The position numbers were made by a program, and so were the translations under genes. The notes under the pieces are model-generated. The model had not been told where the DNA came from, searched no databases, and saw nothing but the letters and a program-made list of their open reading frames with translations. Shown in pieces: positions 1 through 9,067 of a stretch of 64,000 nt of DNA (position 1 is the first letter of the stretch; the number at the start of each line of letters is the position of its first letter). Origin of the DNA: an uncultured Prolixibacteraceae bacterium (GTDB lineage: Bacteria > Bacteroidota > Bacteroidia > Bacteroidales > Prolixibacteraceae); assembly GCA_913063265.1 (NCBI GenBank), contig CAJXZG010000004.1, positions 52,698 to 116,697 of the forward strand, read 5' to 3'.

Positions 1-687
1 ATTTGGGGAATTCCTGATCTTTACGACTTCCTTTCCGGAATGGTTAAAACAAACACCATATACGGCAGTCCGTTAATTAAGATTTCAAATGGCCTGATGC
101 CCGGCTGGCAGGAAAATACAAAACGATTATTGGATGTTGCATTCTCATTAATAGCATCTGTAATTTTAATGCCTGTATTTATCGCTCTGGCAGTTACAAT
201 TAAATTAACATCGAAAGGACCAATTTTTTACAGGCAGGAGCGGATTGGAAGATTTGGCAAACCTTTTAAAATTTTTAAGTTGAGAAGTATGGTTGCCGAT
301 GCGGAAAACGGAACCCCGGCTTTATCATCAGAAAACGACAACCGTATTACAAAGGTTGGAAGATTTATGCGTAAAACTCACCTTGACGAAATCCCGCAAT
401 TCTATAACGTTATTAAAGGCGATATGTCCCTGGTTGGTCCACGCCCCGAAAGACAATTTTATATAGACCAGATTATACAAAAGGCTCCCCACTATACTCA
501 CTTACACAAATTACGTCCCGGAATTACATCGTGGGGGCAGGTGCGTTATGGATATGCTTCTGATGTGGATGAAATGCTGGAAAGATTGCCATATGATATG
601 ATGTATCTGAAAAATATTTCTTTATACATCGATTTCAAAATCATGATTTATACTATTATGGTAAGTCTGAAAGCCCGTGGAAAATAA
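1..687 (+). CDS. Polyprenyl-phosphate sugar-1-phosphate transferase, C-terminal part (5' end outside window)
   Basis: Transfers a sugar-1-phosphate to undecaprenyl phosphate at the inner membrane, the first step of exopolysaccharide or O-antigen synthesis. Counting from an in-frame ATG at base 40, a hydrophobic segment spans residues 31-55, followed by the family motifs RQERIGR (65-71), LDEIPQF (115-121) and SLVGPRPE (130-137). The frame is open from base 1 to that ATG, and the residues encoded there (PDLYDFLSG, then GSPLIKIS) look like the CoA-binding-like linker that precedes the catalytic domain in the ~460-residue WbaP/WcaJ/ExoY type. I therefore take this as the catalytic half of a longer protein, not a 215-residue one. 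The substrate sugar cannot be told from sequence. It converges with the next gene 30 bp downstream. Confidence 0.9.
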   Translation: MWGIPDLYDFLSGMVKTNTIYGSPLIKISNGLMPGWQENTKRLLDVAFSLIASVILMPVFIALAVTIKLTSKGPIFYRQERIGRFGKPFKIFKLRSMVADAENGTPALSSENDNRITKVGRFMRKTHLDEIPQFYNVIKGDMSLVGPRPERQFYIDQIIQKAPHYTHLHKLRPGITSWGQVRYGYASDVDEMLERLPYDMMYLKNISLYIDFKIMIYTIMVSLKARGK

Positions 688-717
688 ATTCTTAAGGATT
701 CTGCGTAAATTTAAAAT

Positions 718-1041
718 TCATTCATCATTTTCAAAACCATAATCACGCTCAACTTTTGCTATTCTCACTTTAAAAGATTTATACCAAATATTTCGCCCTT
801 TTTCTCTTGCTTCTGTATGTTCAGCATTTTCTTTCCATTGGCGAATTGATTCCAGATTCTCCCAGTACGATACCGTTATTCCTAAAGATTCACGGGCAGA
901 CTCAAATCCTAAAAATCCTTGTTGACGGCTCACCAGTTTTTCCATTTCTTCTGCCATTTCTAAATAACCATTATCTCCATCTGTTCTTTCAGAAGTAAAA
1001 ATCACTGCATAATATGGTGGTTTTGGTGTTTGTGCAATCAT
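718..1041 (-). CDS. Antibiotic biosynthesis monooxygenase (ABM) domain protein
   Basis: Small dimeric alpha/beta-barrel type protein, ~107 residues from the internal ATG at 1041. Diagnostic stretches are PPYYAVIFTSERT near the start, QQGFLGFESAR, and ITVSYWENLESIRQWK, a typical ABM core in which a Trp/Tyr-rich strand is followed by an amphipathic helix. A longer reading from an ATG at 1080 adds 13 residues (MMAYPEFTLTSIA) that do not look like part of the fold, so I prefer 1041. Family members are often annotated as monooxygenases, but many have no known substrate, so a reaction should not be assumed. No operon partner is obvious; the preceding - strand gene ends 277 bp upstream. Confidence 0.8.
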   Translation of the reverse strand: MIAQTPKPPYYAVIFTSERTDGDNGYLEMAEEMEKLVSRQQGFLGFESARESLGITVSYWENLESIRQWKENAEHTEAREKGRNIWYKSFKVRIAKVERDYGFENDE

Positions 1042-1318
1042 CGCAATACTAGTTAACGTGAATTCGGGATAAGCCATCAATCACAGAAAGTCATAAGTGC
1101 TTCAGATTTGAGTTATAAAATATGCAGGAATAACGGGTTATTTTTAAGATTTTATAGCTCAAAGATGATGTGCTTTGGACTTTCCTTTACAAGGCTCTGA
1201 AAATTTTCACATATACTGCTCCAAATTTAATTAAATTATCCCGATAGTCCTTCTTAAATTTGGTTTGTCTCTGTAAAAATTTTCTAAAGCTGTGACGATG
1301 TCTTATCCAGAACTCACG

Positions 1319-1885
1319 TTAGTTAAGTTTTACAATTTTTATTGGTTTATAAGTAGGTCCGACTGAACTTAAAATACTTTGATAAAAAATAATCTCTGAA
1401 ACATTAACTTGCTGAATTTCCTTGCCTGAATATTTCTCAGTCAGAAAATTAAATTTTTCAATATCAACTACATATTTAAATCTGGCAATTGTAAGATGCG
1501 GCGTAAAATCATGCTCATTTTTTTTGAATCCCAGAGAAACCATTTTTGCCTCAATTTCTTTCGCAAATTGTTTAAGAGGATCATCATTTTCAGTTTTTGC
1601 AAATAATACTTTGGGTTGTTTCTTTCTTTTAAAATAACCAATCCCTTTTAAATTGAATTGAAAAGTTGAAAATGAATTTGACAAAGATTCCAGAAAATCA
1701 ATTATATCAACCACCTGCTCTTTGTTTGTTTCTACCAGAAAACGCAGCGTAATATGCAAATTACCGGAGTCCACCCATCTTATTTTTCCTTCCGCCAGAG
1801 ATTTTCTAAATCTATTTATAATCTCTAAAAGTGTTTTTTCAGGTTTGACTTTTATGGCAATAAATGTTCGAATAGTTTGTTTCAT
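1319..1885 (-). CDS. thpR: RNA 2',3'-cyclic phosphodiesterase (2H family)
   Basis: 2H phosphoesterase of the ThpR/LigT family, which opens 2',3'-cyclic phosphate ends of RNA to a 2'-phosphate. Both signature HxT motifs are present: H44-I-T46 (HITLRF) and H130-L-T132 (HLTIARF), on the two halves of the pseudo-symmetric fold. The length (188 residues) is normal for the family. The N-terminus (TIRTFIAIKV) matches the usual first strand, so the ATG start is credible. It lies 16 bp downstream of the large T9SS gene on the same strand, which may cotranscribe it. The protein is cytoplasmic, with no signal peptide. Confidence 0.9.
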   Translation of the reverse strand: MKQTIRTFIAIKVKPEKTLLEIINRFRKSLAEGKIRWVDSGNLHITLRFLVETNKEQVVDIIDFLESLSNSFSTFQFNLKGIGYFKRKKQPKVLFAKTENDDPLKQFAKEIEAKMVSLGFKKNEHDFTPHLTIARFKYVVDIEKFNFLTEKYSGKEIQQVNVSEIIFYQSILSSVGPTYKPIKIVKLN

Positions 1886-1901
1886 TATTCACAATATTTT
1901 T

Positions 1902-4900
1902 CTACCTGATCAAAAGCACCTGCCCCTTTTCATTATGTTCAAAACCCTGAACATCAAAATAATTTGCTATCCAGACATAGTTTCCAATTGGTGCCTCTCC
2001 TCCGTTTTTATGGGTTCCATCCCAGGGATCATAAATCGAATTACTTTCAAAAACCAAATCTCCCCAGCGATTAAATATTTTAAGTGAGAATTTAGTCTCA
2101 TCAACTCCCATATTTACCGGCATAAATGTTCTGTTTTCCTGAATATCACTGTTTGGTCTGAATGCATTTGGTGCGTAAATTTCAGAAGGAAGAATCTCCA
2201 GAAACAATCCAAAAGTATCTCTGCAACCTGATTCTGCTTCTACAAACAACATTGGATTAAAAGTTCCCAATTCCGTGTAGGTATGTACCGGTTCAAACTC
2301 GTTGGATGTAATACTATCTCCAAAATCCCAAAAATAATCGATTGCCCTTTCGGAATAGTTTATAAAACCGATTGTAGAATTATTAATCAAAGCAACCTGA
2401 TAATCCACTTCAAATTTCGCCCATGGATTCCTGTGAACTTTAATCCAGTCCTGTTTTAAAAGTGTATCTGCACAACCGGTTTGATTTGAATATGCCATAA
2501 GCGTAATGTCAAACCTTCCCGTATCGGGCAAGTAGTACAAAGCAGATTCGCCCGTCGGATAAGGCAAACTATCCGTAATCCATGTAAAATCAATGTTTTT
2601 GTCGTTGGTAATAGCTTTTACTTCAAATGCATAAGGCTGACAACCTTCAACATCTCCGGTATCAAAATCAAATAAGGGTTTTCTTCTAATTTCTTTTTTT
2701 ATTGGTTTACTTATACAACCATACTCATCCACTGTAAGCGCTACATTGCCTGTAGGTTGCTCAATCACAACATTAATCGAATCATTACCGTCTCCCCATT
2801 GTTTTATTCCTTCCAGAACCCATTTACAAATTGAGGAATCGATGCTGTTTGTGTAAAATATCAGGATTGAATCAGGATAACAAATATTTGGATCAACTGA
2901 GATTTCGGCTACCGGTGTTGGAAAAACCTTGATCATACTATCGATGGTAAAACTGTTTTTACATTGTGTTTCCGGATTAGTTATGATAAGATTAACTTTA
3001 TAAAAACCTGTATCACTGTAAGTTTTTGAAAAATATTGTTCATTGACAATTTCTGTATCATCAAATGTCCAGGTATATTCAACTTCATCAGTGGTCAACA
3101 TTTTAGCTGAGAAGTTTACTGTTAAAGAATCGCAACCTCGTATATTGTCTGCATTCATTTCAAAATTTGAATTTGCTTCTAATGTTTTTTCAAATTCGTT
3201 ACTCAGGCAACCATTATCATCAATCCTAAGCGAAATCACCGGAAATTTTTCCCGACTTGCTCCCACTGAAACATTATAAATTCTGTTTAGTACATCCAGC
3301 GTATCTAAAAAACTTAAACCATCTAAATCCCATTCAAAAAAAGCACTATCGGTAGCCATCCCCGTAAAAATTAACTTTTTGTTGTAATCATTACATAATT
3401 CGTTATCTCCGAAAATAAAATCCGCTTGAGGTTGAGGATGAAATCTTATTTTAAAAGTATCAATGGTTTCACAGTTATCAATAGTTTTCATGTTGAAATA
3501 GACTTCATAGTCACCATATTCTAATGTTCTAATTTTGACCTGTTTTTGTGAGATTTCGTTTACAAGTATGGCTTCACTACTAGAACTCCAGGAAGTACTT
3601 CCGGGAAAATTCCAAATACTATCCGCAGTTCCTTCGATTGTTACTGAAATTGTTGAAGTATCAATTCCACATAAAAAATTTTCGCCTGTTATTTTTACTT
3701 CAGGAACCGGATGAATAATCAGGCTTAATGTATCTCTTGTTTCACATCTAAAACTATCGATTACTGTAATTCTATACTCCCCTGTACTTTCCGGAACGAT
3801 AACCGGAGAAGTAGAAAGGGTATCATCAATTTCATTTTGCCAGATATACTTTTCATATCCGTAATTAGCTTCAAGCGGAACAATTTCCGATTGACACAGC
3901 GTTTCCAGTCCCGAATCGATACCCGTTTCAGGCGAACTTTTATAAATATATACAGAGTCAATATAGTCGCAACCTGAGGCAGTAGTAGCTTTGACCCAAA
4001 TCGGACCTCTGCTTGTCACATTTATCGACGGAGTTGTTTCTCCTGTATTCCATTGATACGAGTTGAATTGTGGACCAGCTTCAAGTGTTAAAGTATCACC
4101 ATGGCATAAAAGCAATGTATCCTTCTCAAAAAATTCAATATTTTCTCCCAGATCGAGAATATAATTCATATTAAAACCTGCACTGTATCCATAAGATTCC
4201 CATTTCCCAAATCCATATGCATAAGCTAAAAAACCATTCTCTCCAAAAACATTATTAACCTGGTGATTTCCTGGTGTAGTTTCTATTCTGGCAAAAGAAT
4301 ATTCAAATCCGGGAAAGGGCTGAAACTCATTCTGAACAGACCTGCCATCAAGATAAATTCCCGCTACATTTTCTCTTTTAGTGATAATATTTACAAAATG
4401 TTTTTTTATCCCTGCATAAGTTGTATCAATTTCATTTACCGGAGGTGCAAAACTCTCAAATGCAACTTCATTTGTCCATTGTTCTGTTGAATTTAAAACA
4501 AGCATAAATGGATCACCATTTCCTTCTGTGAACGTGCTATCTGTATCGTGCGACATACTAAATTGTGCTGCAAGGATTCTTTTATCAGCAAATATTTGTT
4601 TTGCACTATTTCCAGGTAAGCTGAATTCATAATATTCCCCTCTATTTAATCTGACTTCTGTGAGTCCCGAAATCCGTACGGTGGTATTGTCTTTTGATGC
4701 CAGTATTCTGTAAATATCTTTTTCTCTCGATTTCAATGAAACGGCATAGTATTCCCTTCCCCATGCATGAACAGGAGGTATTTGCTCAAATAAATGATCC
4801 CAGCAACATTCTCCCCGGGGTACAGTTGTCCCCAGAGCACCCGAAAAAAAAGCAATAGGCTTATCAGCATACACATGACTTCCGGTTAAGTCCCCCTGTC

Positions 4901-5570
4901 CTTCTTTATCTGTTCCCATAATATTTTGGGATTGTACCTGAAATATTTGTCCTTTGTTCAGAATTACAGAAAACGTCGAATCTTTAGGAATAAGATTATC
5001 GGTAACTTTTGAGGGTGTTATTTCAACCCGGGTATCATTTTCTGTGGCAACAATTAAAAACTCGCTGTTTCTGCCACTACCACTTTCAGGATTTCGTGGA
5101 TCGATAGTAGGAAAATAACACATTGCAAAATATTCAAATCCCAATGTCTCTACAGGGTAAATTACTGCAGCATCTGAAGAATAGCGATCCCAGCTAAATG
5201 CATAAACATTTACTGGTTTTTCAGATACCAGATGAATCCCCTTATCCTCTTTATTTTCAGATCCACTGGCTTCAACCATTTGCCATGGAATGGTAATCTC
5301 CACAGGTATGTTGGCAATAATAGAGTAAGTGCCATATATATTTTCATCTTGACCTATATAAATTGTAAAATTAGTTGACTCGCGAGAAGTCACCAGAACT
5401 TTTATACTATGAGATTCTATGTAATTCCGGCTTTCCATAAAGCCAAACCAAAAGTCAGTTCCTTCAGTAGACCGAAAACAATTTGATTGATTTTGTGCAA
5501 AAAGAGGAACCGTGCAGAAATGAAAAACTGCAATGAAGAACACTGATTTTAAAATCCTTTTAATTTTCAC
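1902..5570 (-). CDS. Large T9SS type B (gliding-motility C-terminal domain) surface protein with IgGFc-binding-like N-terminus
   Basis: Secreted or cell-surface protein of about 1,220 residues. After a signal peptide ending near PLFAQ, a ~430-residue region beginning TEGTDFWFGFM resembles the IgGFc-binding N-terminal domain, with landmarks VYADKPIAFFSG and WGREYYAVSLKSR. Several PKD/Ig-like modules with repeated Cys residues follow, one ending in YFWDFGDS. The final ~90 residues (IYAPNAFRPNSD, FNRWGDLVFES, YDPWDGT, PIGNYVWIA) are a T9SS type B sorting domain, so the protein should cross the outer membrane through T9SS. An ATG at 5615 would also fit but lies inside the terminator hairpin of the upstream gene. 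The GTG at 5570 (or TTG at 5573) puts KIKRILK directly before the hydrophobic core and is the better start. The binding partner is unknown. Confidence 0.85.
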   Translation of the reverse strand: MKIKRILKSVFFIAVFHFCTVPLFAQNQSNCFRSTEGTDFWFGFMESRNYIESHSIKVLVTSRESTNFTIYIGQDENIYGTYSIIANIPVEITIPWQMVEASGSENKEDKGIHLVSEKPVNVYAFSWDRYSSDAAVIYPVETLGFEYFAMCYFPTIDPRNPESGSGRNSEFLIVATENDTRVEITPSKVTDNLIPKDSTFSVILNKGQIFQVQSQNIMGTDKEGQGDLTGSHVYADKPIAFFSGALGTTVPRGECCWDHLFEQIPPVHAWGREYYAVSLKSREKDIYRILASKDNTTVRISGLTEVRLNRGEYYEFSLPGNSAKQIFADKRILAAQFSMSHDTDSTFTEGNGDPFMLVLNSTEQWTNEVAFESFAPPVNEIDTTYAGIKKHFVNIITKRENVAGIYLDGRSVQNEFQPFPGFEYSFARIETTPGNHQVNNVFGENGFLAYAYGFGKWESYGYSAGFNMNYILDLGENIEFFEKDTLLLCHGDTLTLEAGPQFNSYQWNTGETTPSINVTSRGPIWVKATTASGCDYIDSVYIYKSSPETGIDSGLETLCQSEIVPLEANYGYEKYIWQNEIDDTLSTSPVIVPESTGEYRITVIDSFRCETRDTLSLIIHPVPEVKITGENFLCGIDTSTISVTIEGTADSIWNFPGSTSWSSSSEAILVNEISQKQVKIRTLEYGDYEVYFNMKTIDNCETIDTFKIRFHPQPQADFIFGDNELCNDYNKKLIFTGMATDSAFFEWDLDGLSFLDTLDVLNRIYNVSVGASREKFPVISLRIDDNGCLSNEFEKTLEANSNFEMNADNIRGCDSLTVNFSAKMLTTDEVEYTWTFDDTEIVNEQYFSKTYSDTGFYKVNLIITNPETQCKNSFTIDSMIKVFPTPVAEISVDPNICYPDSILIFYTNSIDSSICKWVLEGIKQWGDGNDSINVVIEQPTGNVALTVDEYGCISKPIKKEIRRKPLFDFDTGDVEGCQPYAFEVKAITNDKNIDFTWITDSLPYPTGESALYYLPDTGRFDITLMAYSNQTGCADTLLKQDWIKVHRNPWAKFEVDYQVALINNSTIGFINYSERAIDYFWDFGDSITSNEFEPVHTYTELGTFNPMLFVEAESGCRDTFGLFLEILPSEIYAPNAFRPNSDIQENRTFMPVNMGVDETKFSLKIFNRWGDLVFESNSIYDPWDGTHKNGGEAPIGNYVWIANYFDVQGFEHNEKGQVLLIR

Positions 5571-5590
5571 CAACAGAAAGGTTTTCAGTA

Positions 5591-5627
5591 AAAATAAAAA
5601 ATCCGGACAAATCATTGCACGGATTTT
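5591..5627 (-). terminator. Intrinsic terminator after the biotin carrier gene
   Basis: AAAATCCG at 5598-5605 pairs with CGGATTTT at 5620-5627. Read on the - strand the hairpin is followed by a T-rich run (complement of 5591-5600). It sits 24 bp past the stop of the biotin carrier gene. Confidence 0.65.
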
Positions 5628-5650
5628 ATTATTCGTTCAGCAAGAAGCTT

Positions 5651-5974
5651 TTATTTTCTTTTTATTTCAACCATTAGATGACGATTTGGAATAACTTCAT
5701 CTTTTTTAACGTGAATTTTCACAATTTCACCATCAAAAGGCATTCTAACCTGGTTTTGCATTTTCATTGCTTCAAGTAAAAGAAGTACCTCGCCTTCTAT
5801 CAGTTTTTGTTTTGGTTTGACATATATATCAATAATAGTTCCCGGAATAAATGAGTAAATCAATCTATCATCAGGTGCTTCCCAGAATGTCCTTTGTTCA
5901 AACTTTTTCGTGTATTTGGTCTGATAAACAGCCCCCTGAACAACCAATTCTTTTAATTCTTTTTTTTCAGACAT
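5651..5974 (-). CDS. Biotin carboxyl carrier subunit of an acyl-CoA carboxylase/decarboxylase
   Basis: Biotin carrier protein of 107 residues. The biotinylation motif EAMKM is at residues 68-72 with K71 as the acceptor, embedded in the usual hammerhead (PGTIIDIYVKPKQKL before it, MPFDGEIVKIHVK after it). Such subunits shuttle carboxyl groups between a carboxylase or decarboxylase and an acyl-CoA carboxyltransferase. It starts 20 bp after the end of the carboxyltransferase gene on the same strand, so the two almost certainly form an operon and one enzyme. A biotin carboxylase or membrane decarboxylase subunit is not in the window, so the direction of the reaction is open. Confidence 0.88.
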   Translation of the reverse strand: MSEKKELKELVVQGAVYQTKYTKKFEQRTFWEAPDDRLIYSFIPGTIIDIYVKPKQKLIEGEVLLLLEAMKMQNQVRMPFDGEIVKIHVKKDEVIPNRHLMVEIKRK

Positions 5975-5994
5975 ACGCTAAATTTACTAGTTGT

Positions 5995-7539
5995 TTAAAA
6001 TGGAGGAATACCATGTTTTTTATTTGGAAGGAAAACGCTTTTGTTTTCAGAAACCTGCAATGCATGAAGGATTCTTGCCCTTGTATCTTTTGGTTCGATA
6101 ACTTCATCGATATATCCCTGGGCTGCAGCAACATAAGGATTAGCAAATTTCTCCTTGTATTCCTGAATTTTTTCCTGACGCATTTCTTCAGGATTTTCTG
6201 CTTCTGCAATTTCTTTTCTGAAAACAATATTTGCAGCTCCTTCAGGTCCCATTACTGCAATTTCTGCTGTTGGCCACGCAAATACAAAGTCAGCACGTAA
6301 ATGACGAGAATTCATTGCGATGTAACCTCCACCATAAGCTTTTCTTATAATTACTGTAACTTTTGGAACAGTTGCTTCGCTGTATGCATACAGTATTTTT
6401 GCACCATGTCTGATAACACCTGCATGCTCCTGATCTACACCCGGCAGGTAACCCGGCATATCCTCAAGTGTTACAATTGGAATATTAAATGCATCACAAT
6501 AACGGATAAAACGTGCCGCTTTATCTGAGCTATCACAATCGAGTACTCCTGCCAGTACCATTGGCTGGTTTGCAACAAAACCAACCGTTTCGCCATCCAT
6601 ACGTCCAAAACCTATAATAATATTGGGTGCAAAATGTTCCATTACTTCAAGGAAATCTGATCCATCGGTTATAGATTTAATAATATCACGCATATCATAT
6701 GGAATACGTGGATCAACCGGCACAATACTTTCAACTTTTTTACCTTTTAAAGGTGCTTTTGCAGGATATGATAAAGCTTTTTTCGCATTACTACGCGGAA
6801 TATAACTTATTAAAGATTTAATCTGTTCAAAACATTCTGCCTCTGTTTGTGCATAAAAGTGGGCGTTACCGGTAATTTCAGCATGAACTTTAGCCCCGCC
6901 AAGTTCTTCCATCGAAATCTCTTCACCCAAAACAGATTTGATAACACTTGGTCCGGTAATAAACATTTTTGATATATTCTCCACGACAAAAACAAAGTCG
7001 GTTAAAGCAGGAGAATAAACCGCTCCTCCGGCACAAGGTCCCAGAATTACTGAAATTTGAGGAATAACACCGGAAGCCAGTGTGTTTCGGAAGAAAATTT
7101 CACCATAACCGGCTAATGAATTTACGCCTTCCTGGATACGTGCACCCCCCGAATCATTAATACCTATTAACGGAACTCTCATTTTAAGAGCATGATCCAT
7201 AATCTTGGTAATCTTTCTCGCATGCATCAATCCCAGAGATCCTCCGGCTACGGTAAAATCCTGGGCAAAAATACATACAGGCTTAGATTTGATTGTTCCC
7301 GTACCTATAATAACTCCATCTCCATGAAGTTTTTTCGATTCCATACCGAAATCTTTTGCACTGTGTTCAACAAATAAATCATATTCGTGAAAAGAGTTTT
7401 TATCGAGCAAACTTATTATACGTTCACGGGCAGTCAATTTACCCATTTTAGCCTGCTTTTCAATGGCTTTTTCTCCACCTCCCATTTGAACTTCCTTTTT
7501 TCTTTTTCGAAGGTCAAGAATGTTGCTTCTCAGTGACAT
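5995..7539 (-). CDS. Acyl-CoA carboxyltransferase (propionyl-CoA carboxylase beta / methylmalonyl-CoA decarboxylase alpha type)
   Basis: 514 residues, full length for this crotonase-fold family. Visible hallmarks are the first oxyanion region GGARIQEGVNSLAGYGEIF, the GPCAGGAVYSPA glycine-rich loop, and the second-domain stretch EDMPGYLPGVDQEHAGVIR with KAYGGGYIAMNS. These hold biotin and propionyl/methylmalonyl-CoA at the dimer interface. In Bacteroidota, close relatives act either in succinate-to-propionate metabolism (methylmalonyl-CoA decarboxylase) or as propionyl-CoA carboxylase. The paired small biotin protein fits both. I leave the gene symbol blank because the distinguishing partner subunits are not in view. 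Confidence 0.9.
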   Translation of the reverse strand: MSLRSNILDLRKRKKEVQMGGGEKAIEKQAKMGKLTARERIISLLDKNSFHEYDLFVEHSAKDFGMESKKLHGDGVIIGTGTIKSKPVCIFAQDFTVAGGSLGLMHARKITKIMDHALKMRVPLIGINDSGGARIQEGVNSLAGYGEIFFRNTLASGVIPQISVILGPCAGGAVYSPALTDFVFVVENISKMFITGPSVIKSVLGEEISMEELGGAKVHAEITGNAHFYAQTEAECFEQIKSLISYIPRSNAKKALSYPAKAPLKGKKVESIVPVDPRIPYDMRDIIKSITDGSDFLEVMEHFAPNIIIGFGRMDGETVGFVANQPMVLAGVLDCDSSDKAARFIRYCDAFNIPIVTLEDMPGYLPGVDQEHAGVIRHGAKILYAYSEATVPKVTVIIRKAYGGGYIAMNSRHLRADFVFAWPTAEIAVMGPEGAANIVFRKEIAEAENPEEMRQEKIQEYKEKFANPYVAAAQGYIDEVIEPKDTRARILHALQVSENKSVFLPNKKHGIPPF

Positions 7540-7820
7540 AAAATTATTTTTTTAGTTAAAAAATTCCCCTGTTTCAAGGGCATTCAATTTTTCAAATCGG
7601 GTGCGAAATTACAATTTTTTTTCAATGACTTTTAGAATTTAAGAGTAAGCATTCAAATATTATCATTCTGTTTTTTCTCCTTTCGAATAATAGTATTTGA
7701 TGTTTGAAAAGTTGCACTGTCTTTCTATTTAATTCCGTAATAATACTTGTGTTTAATAAAACAAAACATTAAAAAAACAATAACTTCTAAAATAATACGG
7801 GGCTTGTAATTAATAGGATC

Positions 7821-8411
7821 TTAATTAAAAGAAGGGTTCTCAGGATAATTTTCCCATAATGAATAACGGTTTCCTGCTTTTTTCACAAAATCAGTCCATG
7901 ATACTTTACTGTCGTCCCTTAAAACTGCACTTTCCTCAACATCAGTAACCAACCAGGAATCATCTTTAAGTTCATCTTCAAGCTGACCTGCATCCCATCC
8001 TGAATATCCGAGAAAAAAATGAATATCCTGCGGAGACACTGAACCACTGGAGATTAGTTCCTTTAAGGCTTCAAAATCTCCACCCCAATACAACTTTCCT
8101 AGAACATTAATACTACCGGGTAATTTTTCTCCCAAAGTGTGCACAAAGAAAACCGAATCGGCACTTACCGGTCCACCTAAAAATACGTTGGCCTCAAATT
8201 CAGGAAAGTCCACAAAAATATCCTGTAACTGAACATCAACTTTTTTATTTAAAATAAATCCTACTGCACCTTTGTTGCTATGAGCAACCAAAAACACAAC
8301 TGAACGACTAAAATAGTCACCGTGCAAAAAAGGTTCTGCAATTAAAATTCTACCCTTCTTAGGTGGAATATTATTGGATTTGATTTTAAATATGTCAAGA
8401 TTTTCTTTCAT
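7821..8411 (-). CDS. YqgE/AlgH family protein
   Basis: 196-residue YqgE/AlgH family protein. Characteristic stretches are GRILIAEPFLHGDYFSRSVVFLVAH, GAVGFILNKK, VFLGGPV, and FFLGYSGWDAGQLEDEL near the end. The family is conserved across bacteria and structurally known, but its biochemical role is unsettled; it has been named as a transcriptional regulator in Pseudomonas on thin evidence. It stands alone, with 281 bp to the upstream carboxyltransferase start and 248 bp to the FtsB-like gene, and no clear promoter match in either gap. Confidence 0.88.
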   Translation of the reverse strand: MKENLDIFKIKSNNIPPKKGRILIAEPFLHGDYFSRSVVFLVAHSNKGAVGFILNKKVDVQLQDIFVDFPEFEANVFLGGPVSADSVFFVHTLGEKLPGSINVLGKLYWGGDFEALKELISSGSVSPQDIHFFLGYSGWDAGQLEDELKDDSWLVTDVEESAVLRDDSKVSWTDFVKKAGNRYSLWENYPENPSFN

Positions 8412-8659
8412 ATTATTAAAACAGAATCCAATTGATGATTATTGTTTGTTTTTTGTTTATTTAACTAAATGATTATTAAACCAATTGAATTTCATGCTTT
8501 TCATAAGCAATATAAGAAAATTAACAACCCAATCAAATATAAATTACAAAGCCTGATATTTTTAAAACAATAAAACAGGGAAGTAAAAATGCAGATTTAA
8601 AAGAAAGTCAGGATTTTTAAAAAATTTATCTAATCAAATTTGACTTAACAAAGCGAGGT

Positions 8660-8968
8660 CTAATCATCTTCTACAATAACAAAAACATCCTCATCAGTTT
8701 TCGACATATAATACTGTTCGCGTGCGAATCTTTCCAGCTCTTCATCGCCGGCTTCAAGATCAATTAGCTTTTGTCGATCTGCTTCAATTCTTTCTTTATA
8801 GTAAAGTTCTTGTTGTTTGAGTTCGTAAAGGCGCTTTTTATTTTTTTGGTGAGAGATTATACTATTCTCATCAAAAAAAACAATCCATACCAGAAACAAA
8901 ATGGAAGCAACCAACCACTTATTGCGAAGTATTTTAAAAATATTCTTATTGAAATTAATTTTTTTCAT
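8660..8968 (-). CDS. FtsB/DivIC-like septum formation initiator
   Basis: Small bitopic division protein of 102 residues from the ATG at 8968. The order is a short basic cytoplasmic tail, one transmembrane helix (LVASILFLVWIVFF), then a periplasmic coiled coil (KNKKRLYELKQQELYYKERIEADRQKLIDLE) ending in the family motif LERFAREQYYMSKTDEDVF. In the divisome FtsB bridges FtsL and FtsQ. An upstream ATG at 9013 would add 15 polar residues and push the start into the terminator of the preceding gene, so 8968 is preferred. The acidic C-terminus (VIVEDD) is typical of Bacteroidota members. Confidence 0.85.
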   Translation of the reverse strand: MKKINFNKNIFKILRNKWLVASILFLVWIVFFDENSIISHQKNKKRLYELKQQELYYKERIEADRQKLIDLEAGDEELERFAREQYYMSKTDEDVFVIVEDD

Positions 8969-9010
8969 TTCCGGCAAATTGTTATCGACAAAAATAGTTT
9001 TTTGTAAATG

Positions 9011-9048
9011 CAAAAAAAAGGGTATTGATATTAAATCAACACCCTTTT
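9011..9048 (-). terminator. Intrinsic terminator after P5C dehydrogenase
   Basis: AAAAGGGT (9016-9023) pairs with ACCCTTTT (9041-9048), with an inner TTGAT/ATCAA pair. Read on the - strand it ends in an uninterrupted T run (complement of 9012-9019). It lies 20 bp past the stop codon of the dehydrogenase gene and upstream of the ftsB-like start at 8968. Confidence 0.8.
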
Positions 9049-9067
9049 ATAAACAATATTGTGTAAA

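Noticed and set aside
1902..5570. Small genes on the opposite strand within large genes here and in the sulfatases
   Set aside because: None has a start region, composition or motif of its own; all are overlaid on well-supported coding sequence.
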